Positions 23,221 to 34,845 of a stretch of 64,000 nucleotides of DNA are shown here, piece by piece. Origin of the DNA: Phlebotomus papatasi. Taxonomy: Eukaryota > Arthropoda > Insecta > Diptera > Psychodidae. Made by a program: the position numbers and the translations under genes. Positions within the stretch are counted from its first letter, which is position 1; every line of letters begins with the position of its first letter. A model generated the notes under the pieces. That model saw only the letters and a list, made by a program, of their open reading frames with translations, searched no databases and had not been told where the DNA came from. The stretch lies in contig NC_077223.1 in assembly GCF_024763615.1 (NCBI RefSeq), positions 87,234,627 through 87,298,626 on the forward strand. The letters are read 5' to 3'.

Positions 23221-23734
23221 GAAAAAAATTATTTAAACAAAAATTTAGTATATTTATCCCTCCATACGGAAAGGTATCTTATAATACGGAAAAACTTCTC
23301 ACTTTTTAAATATTTAGCATAATGATCACGAGTGCAGAAAAATTCCCATACGCATTTGTATGTGAAAGTAAGAAATTGGCTTCAACTTTGAAGGCCACTC
23401 TCCGGGGACTAGGACGACTTTGTGGCCGATAGGAAAGTAAATACCGCCCGAGAAGATGGCCCTCTCTCCCGAGGATGAGAATAACACAATTCCCCGCTGC
23501 ACGAGCCCCTAATCGAGATTTGAATGATATATTCTGCGGTCACATAAGGGTGGCCGGACTTTCCGGTTACTTATGGCCCGGTTGCCTTTTATTAAAAGAA
23601 AACGAGGTGTATCGAATGTTTGTCACTATAATGGCTAATGAACAAATGGAAGTATTTCGAAATTGAACCTATGCCTCGTCACTGTTGCTGGCTTAGTACC
23701 TACAACCTACCTATGGAAAGACAAAGAGAAATTC

Positions 23735-23890
23735 TGGCCTCTATTGCTGAGTTGGTAGAGCACTCGTACAGTTTATAAGATATCCCCAGGTCAATCCTGG
23801 GTGGAAGCAAAGACTTCTTCCTATTTCCAATCCGGAGAGATTGTGTGACTTGATCTCTTGGTCTGATTGACGATTATCAGTACATAAATA
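23735..23890 (+). mobile_element. tRNA-like SINE fragment
   Basis: TATTGCTGAGTTGGTAGAGC resembles box A and CCAGGTCAATCCTGG resembles box B. The D- and T-arm spacing fits a tRNA, but no acceptor stem closes, so it is a SINE head rather than a tRNA gene. Confidence 0.5.
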
Positions 23891-24622
23891 CAATTGATAT
23901 TGAACAAAAAGTTCAAAATCACTTAATCATATCTTTTTTCGCATAGGAAAAGGCTTTTAGGCTTCGTAAATACTCCGGCTTCGAAAAATTCAGATCTATC
24001 CCATATTTCTTACACAGTATCTGACCTTACTTTTTCTGGAAATGTGTGATTTCAAACTAGCTAGTCAAATATAATGCCACTAGGTCAGATTCATTAAAGA
24101 AATATGGGATACATATGAAGTGTTCGAAACCTGAAACCCTTCCCCTACATTTTAAATAAGGACATATATTACCTTCGAACGGTTAAGAAATTCTTTTTAA
24201 AATTTTTAGCTCAAAAATCAATGTTTGTCGACACAACACTCGATACAAAGACACAAGGATTGTAATGCAACACTAACCGAAATTTATTATAATGACATAG
24301 TTGTAGGGAAATTCATTTATACGGAAATTTCTTGAGAGTCGTCTTTCTGGTGCCATATAAATATTATGTGACGTTTTCATTATGGGAAGAGGCGGCATTG
24401 AGTCGCTTGGAGCGATTTCCTTACCAAATGGGATCACCATCAATTACTGACAGTGTTCAACTGACCAAGAATGGACAGCCATTGACGAGAGCTCCTCCCA
24501 ACAATAACAATTAACTGGAGAAAAATTATCCCCTCATCCCAAGTCCATTGTAATCTCCATTTAGTCCACACTCTTTCTGCAGGATCATTCACCTGAACCC
24601 CTGATCATTCCCACGTGCCTCA

Positions 24623-24846
24623 CTAGAGTAATTCACTTTTCTTGTATATGAGCACCACTGTTCTTGACCCATTGTTCTGTGCCCTTGGAAAGCTGTAATC
24701 AGGCATAAATCTCGAGTTCAATAGTACTGAACCATTTTTTCTTTCTCGGAAGCCCCAAGAGAAAGTTCGATACGGTGTGGGTGGAAAATCTTCACTATTT
24801 GGTGAGAAAAACACACCATACCGAGAATTGGAAGAGGAAAATTGCT
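24623..24846 (-). CDS. candidate terminal exon or decayed coding fragment
   Basis: After an acceptor (CTTTCTTTCAG) a 73-codon frame runs to TAG: QFSSSNSRYGVFFSPNSEDF, then PPTPYRTFSWGFRERKNGSV, ending KKSELL. Entry phase is 1. Composition looks protein-like, but no family is recognised and the fragment lies in a patch of transposon debris. It could be a terminal exon or a relic. Confidence 0.25.
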
Positions 24847-25136
24847 CTGAAAGAAAGTTAAATTGCTGGAAATAGGTTATCATATCGAGAATTTATGTTA
24901 TAGTTGACAAAAAAAACCGAGAGATGAAACTATTTTTATTCACTTCAATGTAGTTGAGAAAAACTCGTAAAATATATTTTGTCAAAAGCTCTGAAAATTT
25001 TGATTCAGCTCTGACTCTTTCACAATCACTGCTATTGTAATGCTTCGTTTTAAACTTTATTTTTAATTTAAACATTGAGATTTACTCGCTGGTTTTCATA
25101 AAGTTGGATTTTTGAAAGTGGTTTTATTCTTGACTA

Positions 25137-25353
25137 GGGTAAAATTAGGTAATTTGGAACCATTTATAATTTGGAACATTTGAGATTTTCTCACTGTTTC
25201 AGATGAGTAAAGAGAAAACAACGACCGCGTAATAAAACAAAAAGACGATTAAGAAGAACAGAAACAGCTGTTCATCCTTTTGAATCTCTAAAACAGTGAG
25301 AAAATCTCAAATGTCCCAAATTGTAAATGGTTCCAAATTACCCCATTTTACCC
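25137..25353. mobile_element. 217-bp MITE with GGGTAAAATGAGG-type ends
   Basis: TIRs match those of 19384-20434 (AATTTGGAACCATTTAT, ACATTTGAGATTTTCTCA); TA on both sides. It is probably the compact form of that family. Confidence 0.82.
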
Positions 25354-25984
25354 TAATTTGTAAATTAGAGGATTGTGGAGCAGTCTTAATTTTTGATATT
25401 TTTTGAGTGGGAGAAAGAGACTAGATCTTAGGCCAGCGACAATCAGAAGACATAGGGTTAACTTCAAACTTAACGATTTACTGACCTAGAACTTTGGCTT
25501 AAGAAACAATTCTGGCAGTCGATAATTCCCCTTTTAGGGTAGAACCGGCTCAACGGGACGGTACAGTTAATCTTGAAGTAGGGGAGACCTGGACAGATTA
25601 GCTAGTAAATGAAATTTTTCATTGCCTATAATTTGTAATAAAATGTTTTTATCGTGTTGACAAATACTTCTGTGAATAGGAAGGGATGTGTTAATTTGGA
25701 ATAAATAGTGGTTTCTTTAATATTCCTTCTAAGACAAGGTACAACATCCCACAGTGTAATACCATGCATGGCTAATTCTGCACCGGTCTCCCGTATGGCT
25801 TATTGGAGTATAGGAGCAAGCACGGTAAGGCTCGCCATTCGTCGGACATTCTATCGCGTTCCGTGACCGTTCTTCGGCCAGAAAGTTAGGATCGTTCAAG
25901 GGATCGTTAGGATTATGTGGGCGGCGTCAGGCACGGTAGAACAACGTGCATACCGTGCAAATTAAACCCTATAACTATAACCCA

Positions 25985-26140
25985 ACTGGGGCATCTTATG
26001 CCCTAGACACACTTACGACTTAAGCCGAGAGACGACTTAGTGGCAAATGATGGAAATGTAGTTTGACCATTATTTCTAATATAATAACACTAAGTCGTCT
26101 CACGGCTAATCCTCAGGTCTCTCAAGGCCCTTATGGTCAC
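25985..26140. mobile_element. MITE, CCCTAGACACACTTACG family, copy 1
   Basis: Left end TGCCCTAGACACACTTACGA followed by CTTAAGCCGAGAGACG; the inverse arm CTAAGTCGTCTCACGGC lies near 26092-26110. It borders the left side of the R2-like relic. Confidence 0.65.
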
Positions 26141-26149
26141 ATGAAAAGC

Positions 26150-28060
26150 GTATTACCCTGTAGACCAGAGAAGGGGGCAATGGCTTCGAAATTTCTAAGA
26201 TTAAAGGTGGTAGCTCTTCCACCAGTCAGAGGACATAACCCTCATCTCTCTTCTCGTTCAGCCAGACTTGTTAAGAATAGGGGAAAATGCCTCGTGTCAC
26301 TCTCTGTGACTGGTGCGGGACGGCTTCGGCCAAATGGATCCGTTGACTGAGCTCAATGACAAACTCGGAGATGGTCTACATTGACTAAGTACTGGCATCC
26401 ACAAAATAAAAACTCCGTCTCCGAGGTACTTTCACGGTGTTAGAAGAAGTGAGCTTAGCACTAGACGGTGATCAGGAAAAAACTCCAGCTCATCTGCAGG
26501 TACATGGCCCCTCACCACCTGTATCAACTAACGGTCATCGCCCTCCCAATGACCCAATTAAGACAGCTGGACAAAAGAGTGAGAGTTAGTATCAAAGAAA
26601 TTCTCTATCTCCCGCAGTCCGCTGTACCACGGGAACAAAGATGGAGGTCTCGGATTCCCAAAGCTTGAGGTACTGGTCCCGGCAAGAGTCCTCAAGCTCG
26701 GCCTCAAATTCTCCATATCTGGAGACTCAGTCTGGACCTAGACTGGGGGAGATCGGGGATCTCCAAACAAAATGAAGGGTTTAGCTTCGGCTTACCACCT
26801 CACGTGGCCCATAGAGTCCCCACGGGCTGTAGAGGGACTTTAAATCCCATGGGCGTAGAGAGGTGCTAAGTACCTGGGCTGCAAATCGCGACCAGGAAAA
26901 AGCCGTTCCCGCATTCGCGGGAAATCCAGGGGGAAATCAGTGGCTCTTTCGCCCTGAGCTGCTGCACCCCTCCCGCTTCCATACGGCTCTATTTTCCAGG
27001 TGATTACCATTGGACAGATACTGGTGCAGTGGTTGACAAAGCTCGATTGGTTCTGCACCCTCTTCCCGCGGATTCCTGTGCCGATTCAGAAGCAAATCGA
27101 GACGAAACTCAATGAATATGCACAAGATTACGGAATGACTCTCCAGCCGGTAAGTTTTACGGGTAACAACAGCAATGCCGGCGGAGAGAGGTACGAGAGT
27201 GGTGGGGGAGGAGATCGCAGCCGAGATGACTACCAAGACAGGAGGAGAGATGAGCCACAGAGTCCCGAGAGGGATTCCTACAGGAGAAAGTACGATGACA
27301 GAGATCTACCGATGACTTTCAGTAAAAGTCTTCCAGACAAAGTACGATGACCTCCACCGTCAAATTCACGGGGAACTCTGATGTGACCTGCTCGGCATGC
27401 GGGGCGGTTCTTGTGACTCTGGGCCACATTTTCGGTATCTGCATCGAGACAAAAAGCAGAAGGATCCAACGCTACAATAAGATCCGTGATCTCATCACGG
27501 GCAACGGCCTCGACTCTCGTCCTATCCTAGGTCATCAATATGGGATAACAGCCTCGACACACTTTCTGGTAATAATTTGCTGGACTCTTTCGTCAAGGTA
27601 AGGACTAATGACCATGGCACTTCCAAGATCCAGAAATCGATGATGATAATATCCGTTCAAGGAGACGATCTAGTGGAAAAAAGATTATCAGGGAAGGGGG
27701 CAACAGCCTTGTCACTGCTTGAAGAGAAGTACAGCATTCGTGGTCCTAGTCTTCCACGGTTATATTGCTGATTACTATATCTGTCTGTGGCCACATTGCT
27801 CAAAGTCAAGAGTTATATAGAACAACTTGGGTTAAAGCCCAATCTCGCAGTATTGTCGAAGGTAATGGCTGTCACTCACACAGTTGTGAGGCAAGATTGG
27901 AAACCAAAGGTTCTAGGTCAATGGGCAGTCAAGGTTCTGATGTGTTTACGCATTAATCCACTTTTCTTTGTGTTGGTTCCTGGCACGGTTCTTTGGTGAT
28001 TTTGGAGTACGACGAGGACTGGAGAAAACAGTCGAGACAGAAACCAACACAAAGAAAAGT
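26150..28060 (+). mobile_element. decayed 3' part of an R2-like non-LTR retrotransposon
   Basis: Disjoint frames follow the order expected for the C-terminal half of an R2/R4/NeSL-type protein. First, LICRYMAPHHLYQLTVIALP and LRQLDKRVRVSIKEILYLPQ (26468-26630). Then, after a frameshift, KDGGLGFPKLEVLVPARVLK (26637-26710). Then QEKAVPAFAGNPGGNQWLFR followed by PELLHPSRFHTAL (26886-26990). Finally CSACGAVLVTLGHIFGICIE and RRIQRYNKIRDLI (27388-27490), a C-x2-C...H-x4-C zinc motif with the RIxRxNKI signature. Stops and frameshifts make it inactive. The reverse-transcriptase core and 5' part are missing. Confidence 0.72.
26991..27340 (+). pseudogene. PRPF38B-type splicing factor gene fragment inserted in the R2-like element
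   Basis: After TATTTTCCAG (an intact-looking splice acceptor) a frame open for 117 codons reads VITIGQILVQWLTKLDWFCT, then LFPRIPVPIQKQIETKLNEY. This is the C-terminal end of the PRP38 domain as in PRPF38B (signature TLxPRIPVPxQK), part of the spliceosome maturation machinery. It is followed by a Gly/Arg/Asp/Ser-rich tail (RSRDDYQDRRRDEPQSPERD), like the RS tail of that protein. It then runs into retrotransposon sequence and stops at 27350. The N-terminal two thirds of the domain are absent, so it is a fragment. The apparent intron end suggests a DNA or unspliced-RNA origin. The family call rests on a remembered motif. Confidence 0.65.
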
Positions 28061-28110
28061 CGATAAAGTAGAAGCACTTGAGAACAGTAAAATTCTTTTA
28101 AAAAAAATGT
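27957..28110. mobile_element. palindromic MITE with TTCTTTGTGTTGGTTCC ends, copy 1
   Basis: CTTTTCTTTGTGTTGGTTCC and GAAACCAACACAAAGAAAAG are inverted about 90 bp apart, followed by GAGAACAGTAAAATTCTT. Related to 55362-55510. Confidence 0.6.
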
Positions 28111-30760
28111 TCAGAATAATGATTTGCCCTTTTAATTTTTCTATGGAATATAGCACGACTAGCACGAGCAATTTGCCGAATTCCTAATGAAAGAATCATA
28201 GTTTTCACAAGATAAAACATGCTCATCAGTGTCTTTAATAGTGTGAAAATAATGGTCAGATTTCATATACTATAATAGTATTTAACGAACTCATAATAAT
28301 GGCTCAATTAATTTGTTATGATTATGAATTGTTCATAGAGCAAACAATGAATCATTGAGCACAATAATACTCTCCACAAAAATTAGTGTATACGATTAAA
28401 TTACGACCAATGCATTACAATTTTATTGTGCGGTTTGTCACTAAATGCGACATTGTAAAAGCCATTAAAATCAAATAACCAAAATTAAATTTTAGGTATA
28501 TAAAGTTAGCTATTGTGCAGCACTATTTTTATCTGAGAAAGTTTATTGAACATCCAAAATACCTGGAAAATATATATATTCTGCAATCTTTATAAAATAT
28601 AGGTACTCTAAATTGAAGGACTTCTGGAAAAGTTTGCCAAAATATGTATTTATATTCCTTTTTATGTGAAACACACGAGTCACACGAGTAATCAAAACAA
28701 GAGAAAAATCAATGATTCAAACATTGATAATTTATAGATACACATTGGAGCTGTCGAGGGTGCGATAGGAAAGAAAAACATTAAAAGGAAATGTTATAGA
28801 CAAGAGAGGATGAAAAAAAAAGTGTGGATGAAGTTTTTTGGGGGTGGAACTGGCAGGACAAAAAAGGATTGTTTTCCCATGTGTCCTATACTTGGGGAAG
28901 AGGCTCGTGACTATTCCAGATTACCTATCACATTTTCTTGGCCCGATCCATCCCTTTATTTCCATTTATGAGGTGGTAAATGGGTTTGGAGTAGGGTCAA
29001 GTTTGTGAACATATCCCCCAGATACGAAATGATATACGATGATAAAGAGGAGTCACCAACCAAGTACGTACGTTGGCAAACACTGTGGTCATGTTTGGAT
29101 AGTCTCTGAAAACAATCGACCACAAATTGAGAATCTAAGTGATGCTAGTAAAACCATGTCTTAAGAAAGTACTTTGCTTGACCATAGGACAGGTATACAT
29201 GTACATTTATAGAAGTTTCACTTTAGTTCTTTGGACGAAAAATTTTTGCTATTTTAATAAAACTGCAAAATGGTAGAATGACTTCATAATGGTTTTTAGA
29301 ATAAAGTTGCGAAAGAGTCTTAATGGTAGTCTGTGACTGTCTTATAAGTTAGCTTGATTAAGTTAAAAGTGGGAATTTCGGACAGCTCGGAATGTCGGAC
29401 AAACTAACTTTAAGTTCCGTATTATCTACAGGTGATTTTGCCCCATTCTATTTGTAAGCTTTTCTTTAATTCTAGCACTTAGTAATCTGTAAAGTACCTT
29501 AAATTTCCTTTACCCAATCCTTTACCAGGGACCCATCAAGCCTAATAAAAAGTGAAGCTATTTTTCACTTTTCCTTGTAAAAATTTTGCAGCCATTGCAC
29601 CGCGACTTAAAAAAAAATTGTCCGTAGTTCTTGTATAATTTTGGCGAACATTATGAAATATGTATTTTTAGATAGGTTTTAATGGACAATTTGGAAATAT
29701 ATCAGACTGATAAGTCAATTCTCTTTAGAAAAAAACTTGCCAATACTCTTCAGTGTCTCTATGCAAAAACGTATGGAAAAATTAAATGTCGAGAGGCCCT
29801 TGCCTTTACTGTCAAATTTTAAAGGCTAAACATTCTGTAGGAAAAACCCGAGTCTATTTGGGCCCTTACGTTCGAGGTTTATATCAACACTCATTTCAAA
29901 GAAAATTAGCCTTTATTTAACACTTAAAGTAGCACTTAAGTGCAATTTCAAACCTCACTATGCAATTCTATCAACATTCATTCATTTGAAGACTTTTCTG
30001 AGTGTTAAGATCTTTCATAAAATTTAAAATAGATTCATTCAAACTCCACGAGTCACGTCACGAACTCACATGGATCACTATCACAGACTAGTTTTGAGGC
30101 AGTCAACTCAATCTTCCAGCCCTTCCAGCCATGAAAAATATTTTATTGGGAATTATGATTTTACACATCTGGTAATATTTTCTGAGATTACAATTCAAGT
30201 TGATGCTTCCTCATAACTGCTTCAATAAAAAAATAAGAGTCTCTAGAATTGAAAGTCATACGGTAACATAATAAATTCTTTAACAGGTTATTCTATAAAA
30301 TATTCCACAGAAAATTTGAGGTAAAATTACTCAAATGGATAATAAGACACTATCCTTCACTACGCTCTGATGAATTTCTCAAAGAAGGGAGCATTAGAAA
30401 TTTCTTAAAAATAAAGCAACAAAAATCCAAACCTCATGTGAGCTAAAATCAATATATCAAGTTATGAAAATTTAAAGTTACAGCGAAAGTTTCTGGTTTT
30501 CAAAATTGCACATATATTTTCATATTTATTGAAATAGTTTCTTGAAGTTTGATGGTAACAATACTGTGCATAACATTTCGCATTTCGACAGCAAATATAT
30601 TTCTAAAGATGGTTCATGTTTATGAATATTTTATATCTAATTTACTAACTTATTTACTGCTTTAACTCCACAGAGAGTGCAGTGTATGTAGTCCCTTGAT
30701 ATTTTTACTCCCAAAATTTCCACTTTTCACCTCCCGGAGATCACTTTTATTAACATATCT
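28110..30760. other. AT-rich stretch without an identifiable gene
   Basis: No ORF with splice context, no clear TIRs and no tandem array are seen over 2.6 kb. Confidence 0.35.
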
Positions 30761-30865
30761 TCGCGTTTCAGACGATTTATGAGAAATGATGCCACGCTGT
30801 TTGTCCGTCTGTCCGTCTCTGTGTCTGTCCATCCGGCCGTTACAGCCAATCGGCCGTTATGGCCT

Positions 30866-31003
30866 CTACACACTATAAGAAATTTCTTTAAAAAATGCCT
30901 TTTTAAAGAAAATTTCCTCTATCCTTGTAGGCAGAAACGTCAGAATTTTTTAAAAAAGGCAATTTTTGACGAAAATTGCTTCTAGTGTGTAGACACCATT
31001 AGA
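30866..31003. mobile_element. 140-bp MITE with CTACACACT ends, copy 2
   Basis: GGCCTCTACACACTATAAG and CTTCTAGTGTGTAGACACC are inverted ends, with the same central TGTAGGCAGAAACGTCAGAA as 17645-17790. Confidence 0.65.
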
Positions 31004-31087
31004 GGCCAAACGGTTAGAGATAGAAATTTTGTACCTTCGCAGGACGCCCCCTTAAGTCGACTCTGGAACCATTAACATTGCCTCCAT

Positions 31088-31605
31088 TAAGCCCTAGACA
31101 CACTTACGACTAAAGTCGAGGGACGAGTAAGCTAGTTTATAGCCAAGTCAGTTCCTGACACACTACGAACGAGGATTAGCATTCACTGGTATCCACAAAA
31201 CATAACTTTCATGGGTTTTTATGCAGGTATTTCTACTGAAATGCACTAATACTCCTCTGAAAATGAAACTATTTGTAAATTCATGTCTCAGTACACGTGC
31301 AAATTATGGTTAATTGCAATTACTTGTGAGGTGGAAGCCAACTCGCGACTTATGCCAATTTAGGCGATTCTAGCGAATGATTCTTTTTGTTATAGTGAAT
31401 TCTCAAGTAAATTCACAAGTAGTTTCATTTTCAAAGGAGTACTAGTACGTTTCAGTAGAAATATCTGCATAAAAACCCACGAAAGTTATGTTTTGTGAGT
31501 TCCAGAAAATATTAAGCCTCGTTTGTAGTGTGTCAGGAACTGACTTGGCTATGAACGAGCTTAGTCGTCTCTGGACTTTAGTCGTAAGTGTGTCTAGCAC
31601 ATTAC
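31088..31605. mobile_element. MITE, CCCTAGACACACTTACG family, long palindrome
   Basis: Arms of more than 200 bp are inverted across this 518-bp element: GCCCTAGACACACTTACGAC on the left and GTCGTAAGTGTGTCTAGCAC on the right. Inner blocks (CAGTTCCTGACACACTACGA, ATAACTTTCATGGGTTTTTA) recur inverted. Long-armed palindromes like this can form a single hairpin. Confidence 0.8.
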
Positions 31606-32812
31606 TCCCCCTTTCCCAAAACAATGTTTTATGGGTTTCCTCAGAAACATAGTTGGAGCGCCCCACTGACTCCCGGACTACCAGAACCGCGAAAATTTCC
31701 CTTTTAAGAAGGCTCTTCCGACCGAGCACGAGCACTAGTGGTAGCTTTCGATGCCAGGTCCTCGCACACACCCAGTGCACTGGCGAACCTCTCGTGATGA
31801 AGTAGCTACATCACTCATGTCACCTCTTGTCACATTCACACACTCAGCGGCTAGCCGGAGGGAACCGTTATGGTTCGAGTATAACGGGCATTACCACAGT
31901 GAGGTTGTAGAGAACAACCGAACGACCTTATTTTACTATGTTGGCTGGAAAAACGTCTACATAGTGAATTTTTTTTTCAGATTTGGATACGTTTTAGGAT
32001 GGACATTTCGTCCTTATACGAAAATACTGTTGTACCATTCCTAATAAAGGTTTTTCAAAATCGAAAGTTTTTAGAAAGCGCACTTTGGGTTCGTTGGAAA
32101 GGTCTTCGAATTCTTGACGAGCTAAAGCTAATTTTAGTCGGTTATGAACCTTTAATGAACTAGTTTATAACCGAAATCTATTTTTTATCCGATATTCAAT
32201 TATATTTACACCTAAGGTATTTTGGGCAATGTTTCGAATGATTTATAAATCAGTTCAAATTGATTGTGAGCAGGGAATGGAACGGTCACGAACCGATACC
32301 TGTAGGAGAATTCTGTTACGATATGATAATGTCATGTGAGAAATTTTTTTGGTAAATTTTAGAACAGGATAATAAATTAAAGGCTAGTTCGCATCAAATC
32401 TATATTGAAAGGAGCTCTGTGAAGCTTACGGTAATTAATACGAATCATATTCTCGAATAGTGTTCCCGAATTTACTTTATAAAAAAATCTGAATTTGTCA
32501 TGACAATGTCATTCGGTTACAGAATTCCCCTATTGATCAATTTTCAAAAGTCAATTTAATCACTCTTAAAACTAATTTGGGCAAAGTTTTTAGTGATTTA
32601 TGAATTGGTTCAAATGGGTTGAGAACAGGTAAACGGTAAACGGCTCAAAAGTATTTTTGAAATATAGCATCTAAATCACGAATTCGAGCACTTTGCAAAG
32701 ACTGTGACGCTTTGCTACCGCTTTTTACAATAAAGTTTTTTTTTTGTATTCAAAAATGGTATGGATAAAGTTCTAATTTAACGATTTTCTTCGGTATATC
32801 TTTATTTTACTA

Positions 32813-33240
32813 GGGTAAGTGTGCCAAATTTCGGCATAGTTGCATGCAAGCGTCAAAGTCTCAACTTTGAAATGTAATATTTTAAATACAAATTGATTTT
32901 TTTTTATTCTTTCTTCCTAAAGAGTGTTGCTTAGAACCTTGTAGACAGTTTATCGTCTTTATTTACTCTAAAATCATTTTTAATACATTTTAAAATGAAT
33001 AAAAATGTAGGCATGGCTTTGGTGCCCTATTTCGGCCACCTTCATTCTCATAGTTCCTTGCCCTTCGGCAATTCTTCCAATATATTTTTCACGTCATCTC
33101 GTTTGTCGAAGCTACATTTTTTGTTATTCTTTTGCATTGTATAATCTCTAGAGTACGTAAAATCTAAAAGTTCATGGAAATTCGAGGAACAAAAAGGGTG
33201 GTCGAAATTGCAAGCTGGCCGGAATTTGGCACACTTACCC
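32813..33240 (-). mobile_element. 430-bp pogo-derived MITE, copy 2
   Basis: Same family as 2511-2940 in the reverse orientation. TIRs are intact and flanked by TA on both sides (32811-32812 and 33241-33242). Highly similar along its full length, so this is a relatively recent insertion. Confidence 0.85.
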
Positions 33241-33292
33241 TATACACTTATAAAAATTGATTTTTTAGATATTTTTTTATCAGACAAGAGCT

Positions 33293-33533
33293 ATGCCATA
33301 GACACACTTACAACTTAAGCCGAGAGATGGATTAACGTAATTAATTATAATCAAAATAAAGATCACATTACATTTCTATCCGTTTCTGAGTAATCCGACT
33401 CTCGGCTTAAGCCGAGAAACAGCTTAGTTAGTGGGAAACTGATGGGAATCTAGTCAAATCAAAATCATTATTTTGATTATAATAACGTTAAGCCGTCTCT
33501 TGGGTTAAGTCCTAAGTGTGTCTAGGACATTAC
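33293..33533. mobile_element. MITE, CCCTAGACACACTTACG family, copy 3
   Basis: GCCATAGACACACTTACAAC on the left and CCTAAGTGTGTCTAGGAC on the right, with CTTAAGCCGAGAGATGG and its inverse inside. It lies 52 bp from the pogo MITE at 32813-33240. Confidence 0.75.
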
Positions 33534-33626
33534 GAGCTACAGATTTCTCGCCAATTAGGACTACTAAGACAAGGTGTATCAGTGAATTAGTCACTACAAA
33601 ATTAGTCTGCCTAAATTATTTAAATG

Positions 33627-33800
33627 GGTCCCGGTCAAAATCCCGAAAGCCAAAATCCCGAATTCTTAAAAGTGTCATAGCTACTCCCACGATTGCACCC
33701 GCGCTTGCTGGAGGCAAAGGGAAATCTTCTGTGTCTTGGGAAATTATTCTAAACATTTTCCTCCTCATAATTTCGTGCCTTTCAGGATTTTGGCTGCCAC
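33627..33800. mobile_element. foldback-type element, copy 2 (short arms)
   Basis: Two left-arm units (GTCAAAATCCCGAAAGCC), then a core nearly identical to copy 1 (GAATTCTTAAAAGTGTCATA to CATTTTCCTCC), then a single right-arm unit (CAGGATTTTGGCTGCC). The arms are much shorter than in copy 1, so unit number varies between copies. Confidence 0.7.
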
Positions 33801-34062
33801 TGACTTTAAATATATTTAATCATACAAAAAAAAAATTTATGAAACTATTCATAAATTTTTATGAAAATTTTATTCATTTCCTTTAGTTCCTTAGTTCCTT
33901 TAGTCCTTTAGTTCCTTCCATTAGTATCCTAATTCAGACTCCCCCCTTAATGGATGAGAAGTATTTTGGATTAGGATTTCTCATTTCAATTTGAATTTCT
34001 CATTTCAACATTACAGTACCACACTATATTTATTTAATTAACGTTAAATTTTATTTCGTTTC

Positions 34063-34280
34063 AGAGGTCTGTGGGGCAATTGGTAAAATCGTTCGGCTTT
34101 TAGGCTGTGTGACCCTTGGCCAGGCTATCACCGTTGTTAGTTTGAGTCCCGCCCGGTTTAAATGATCGAAGCGCCTGAATGGACATTTTTCACGAAACAC
34201 TATAAACTGAATAATAACTTTGTAAACTGAATGATGTACAAAATGGCAATAAAAGTCTTGTACATCGAAATGAATAAATA
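34063..34280 (+). mobile_element. tRNA-derived SINE, second family, with perfect target duplication
   Basis: The head GTGGGGCAATTGGTAAAATC and the box-B-like GTTTGAGTCCCGCCCGG define it; the tail is ATGAATAAATA. Identical 10-bp flanks ATTTCGTTTC at 34053-34062 and 34281-34290 are the target-site duplication. Confidence 0.85.
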
Positions 34281-34355
34281 ATTTCGTTTCTTCATTTATT
34301 TTTCATTTTAAACTTCAAAGTTTGATTTAAATTTAAAGTTTATTTAAGGGGTATA

Positions 34356-34845
34356 GGGGAAAGCGCGCTACCTTCGGACGACTTATGCTTGGCACAAATT
34401 ATTTTTTCAATGTGTTATAAATTAATTTGGTCCATTATAATATTATATTCTAATAGCCCAGGGTCATGACATTTCCTACGTTTCCCATATGTTTCTAGCG
34501 CGCGAAAAATCTTTTGGGTTTATTAGCTGTTTTCTGTCAGTGTAGAATGAATTAGCAAATAATAGTAATACAAAATAAAAGCCAATTTAATATAGAATAT
34601 GCAGCCGAAAACCTTAAATTGGCAACCTACGTAGTTTTGGAGATATCTCGTGAAATGTGTACGAAAACAGGGAAAAATTTACACTAATATCGGTCGCACT
34701 TTTCAGAGCTAATGTCACCCCCCTTTAATAGCCAGTCCAATGCTTCAAATTTTCAGAAAAAGCTGTGGATGAAATCCATAAAAAACATAGAGAAAAAATT
34801 GAATTGTCCGAAACTTAAATCGTCTAAAGGTAGCGCGCTTTCCCC
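34356..34845 (+). mobile_element. MITE with GGGGAAAGCGCGCTACC termini, copy 2 (with insertion)
   Basis: Same TIRs with TA on both sides, but 490 bp long. About 265 bp (roughly 34460-34725) of unrelated sequence is inserted, and the family sequence AATAGCCAGTCCAATGCTTC resumes after it. Confidence 0.82.

Noticed and set aside
24352..24514. + strand C-terminal exon (frame ending TRAPPNNNN)
   Set aside because: Composition is plausible but there is no credible acceptor upstream and no partner exon on the + strand.
27000..27350. Functional PRPF38B gene
   Set aside because: Only the last part of the domain is present, no other exons are found nearby, and the sequence runs into retrotransposon coding sequence on both sides.
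31442..32044. Two ORFs of 97-112 aa on opposite strands near 31.7 kb
   Set aside because: They overlap a palindromic MITE arm; the remainder has GC-richer but frame-interrupted sequence with no recognisable domain.
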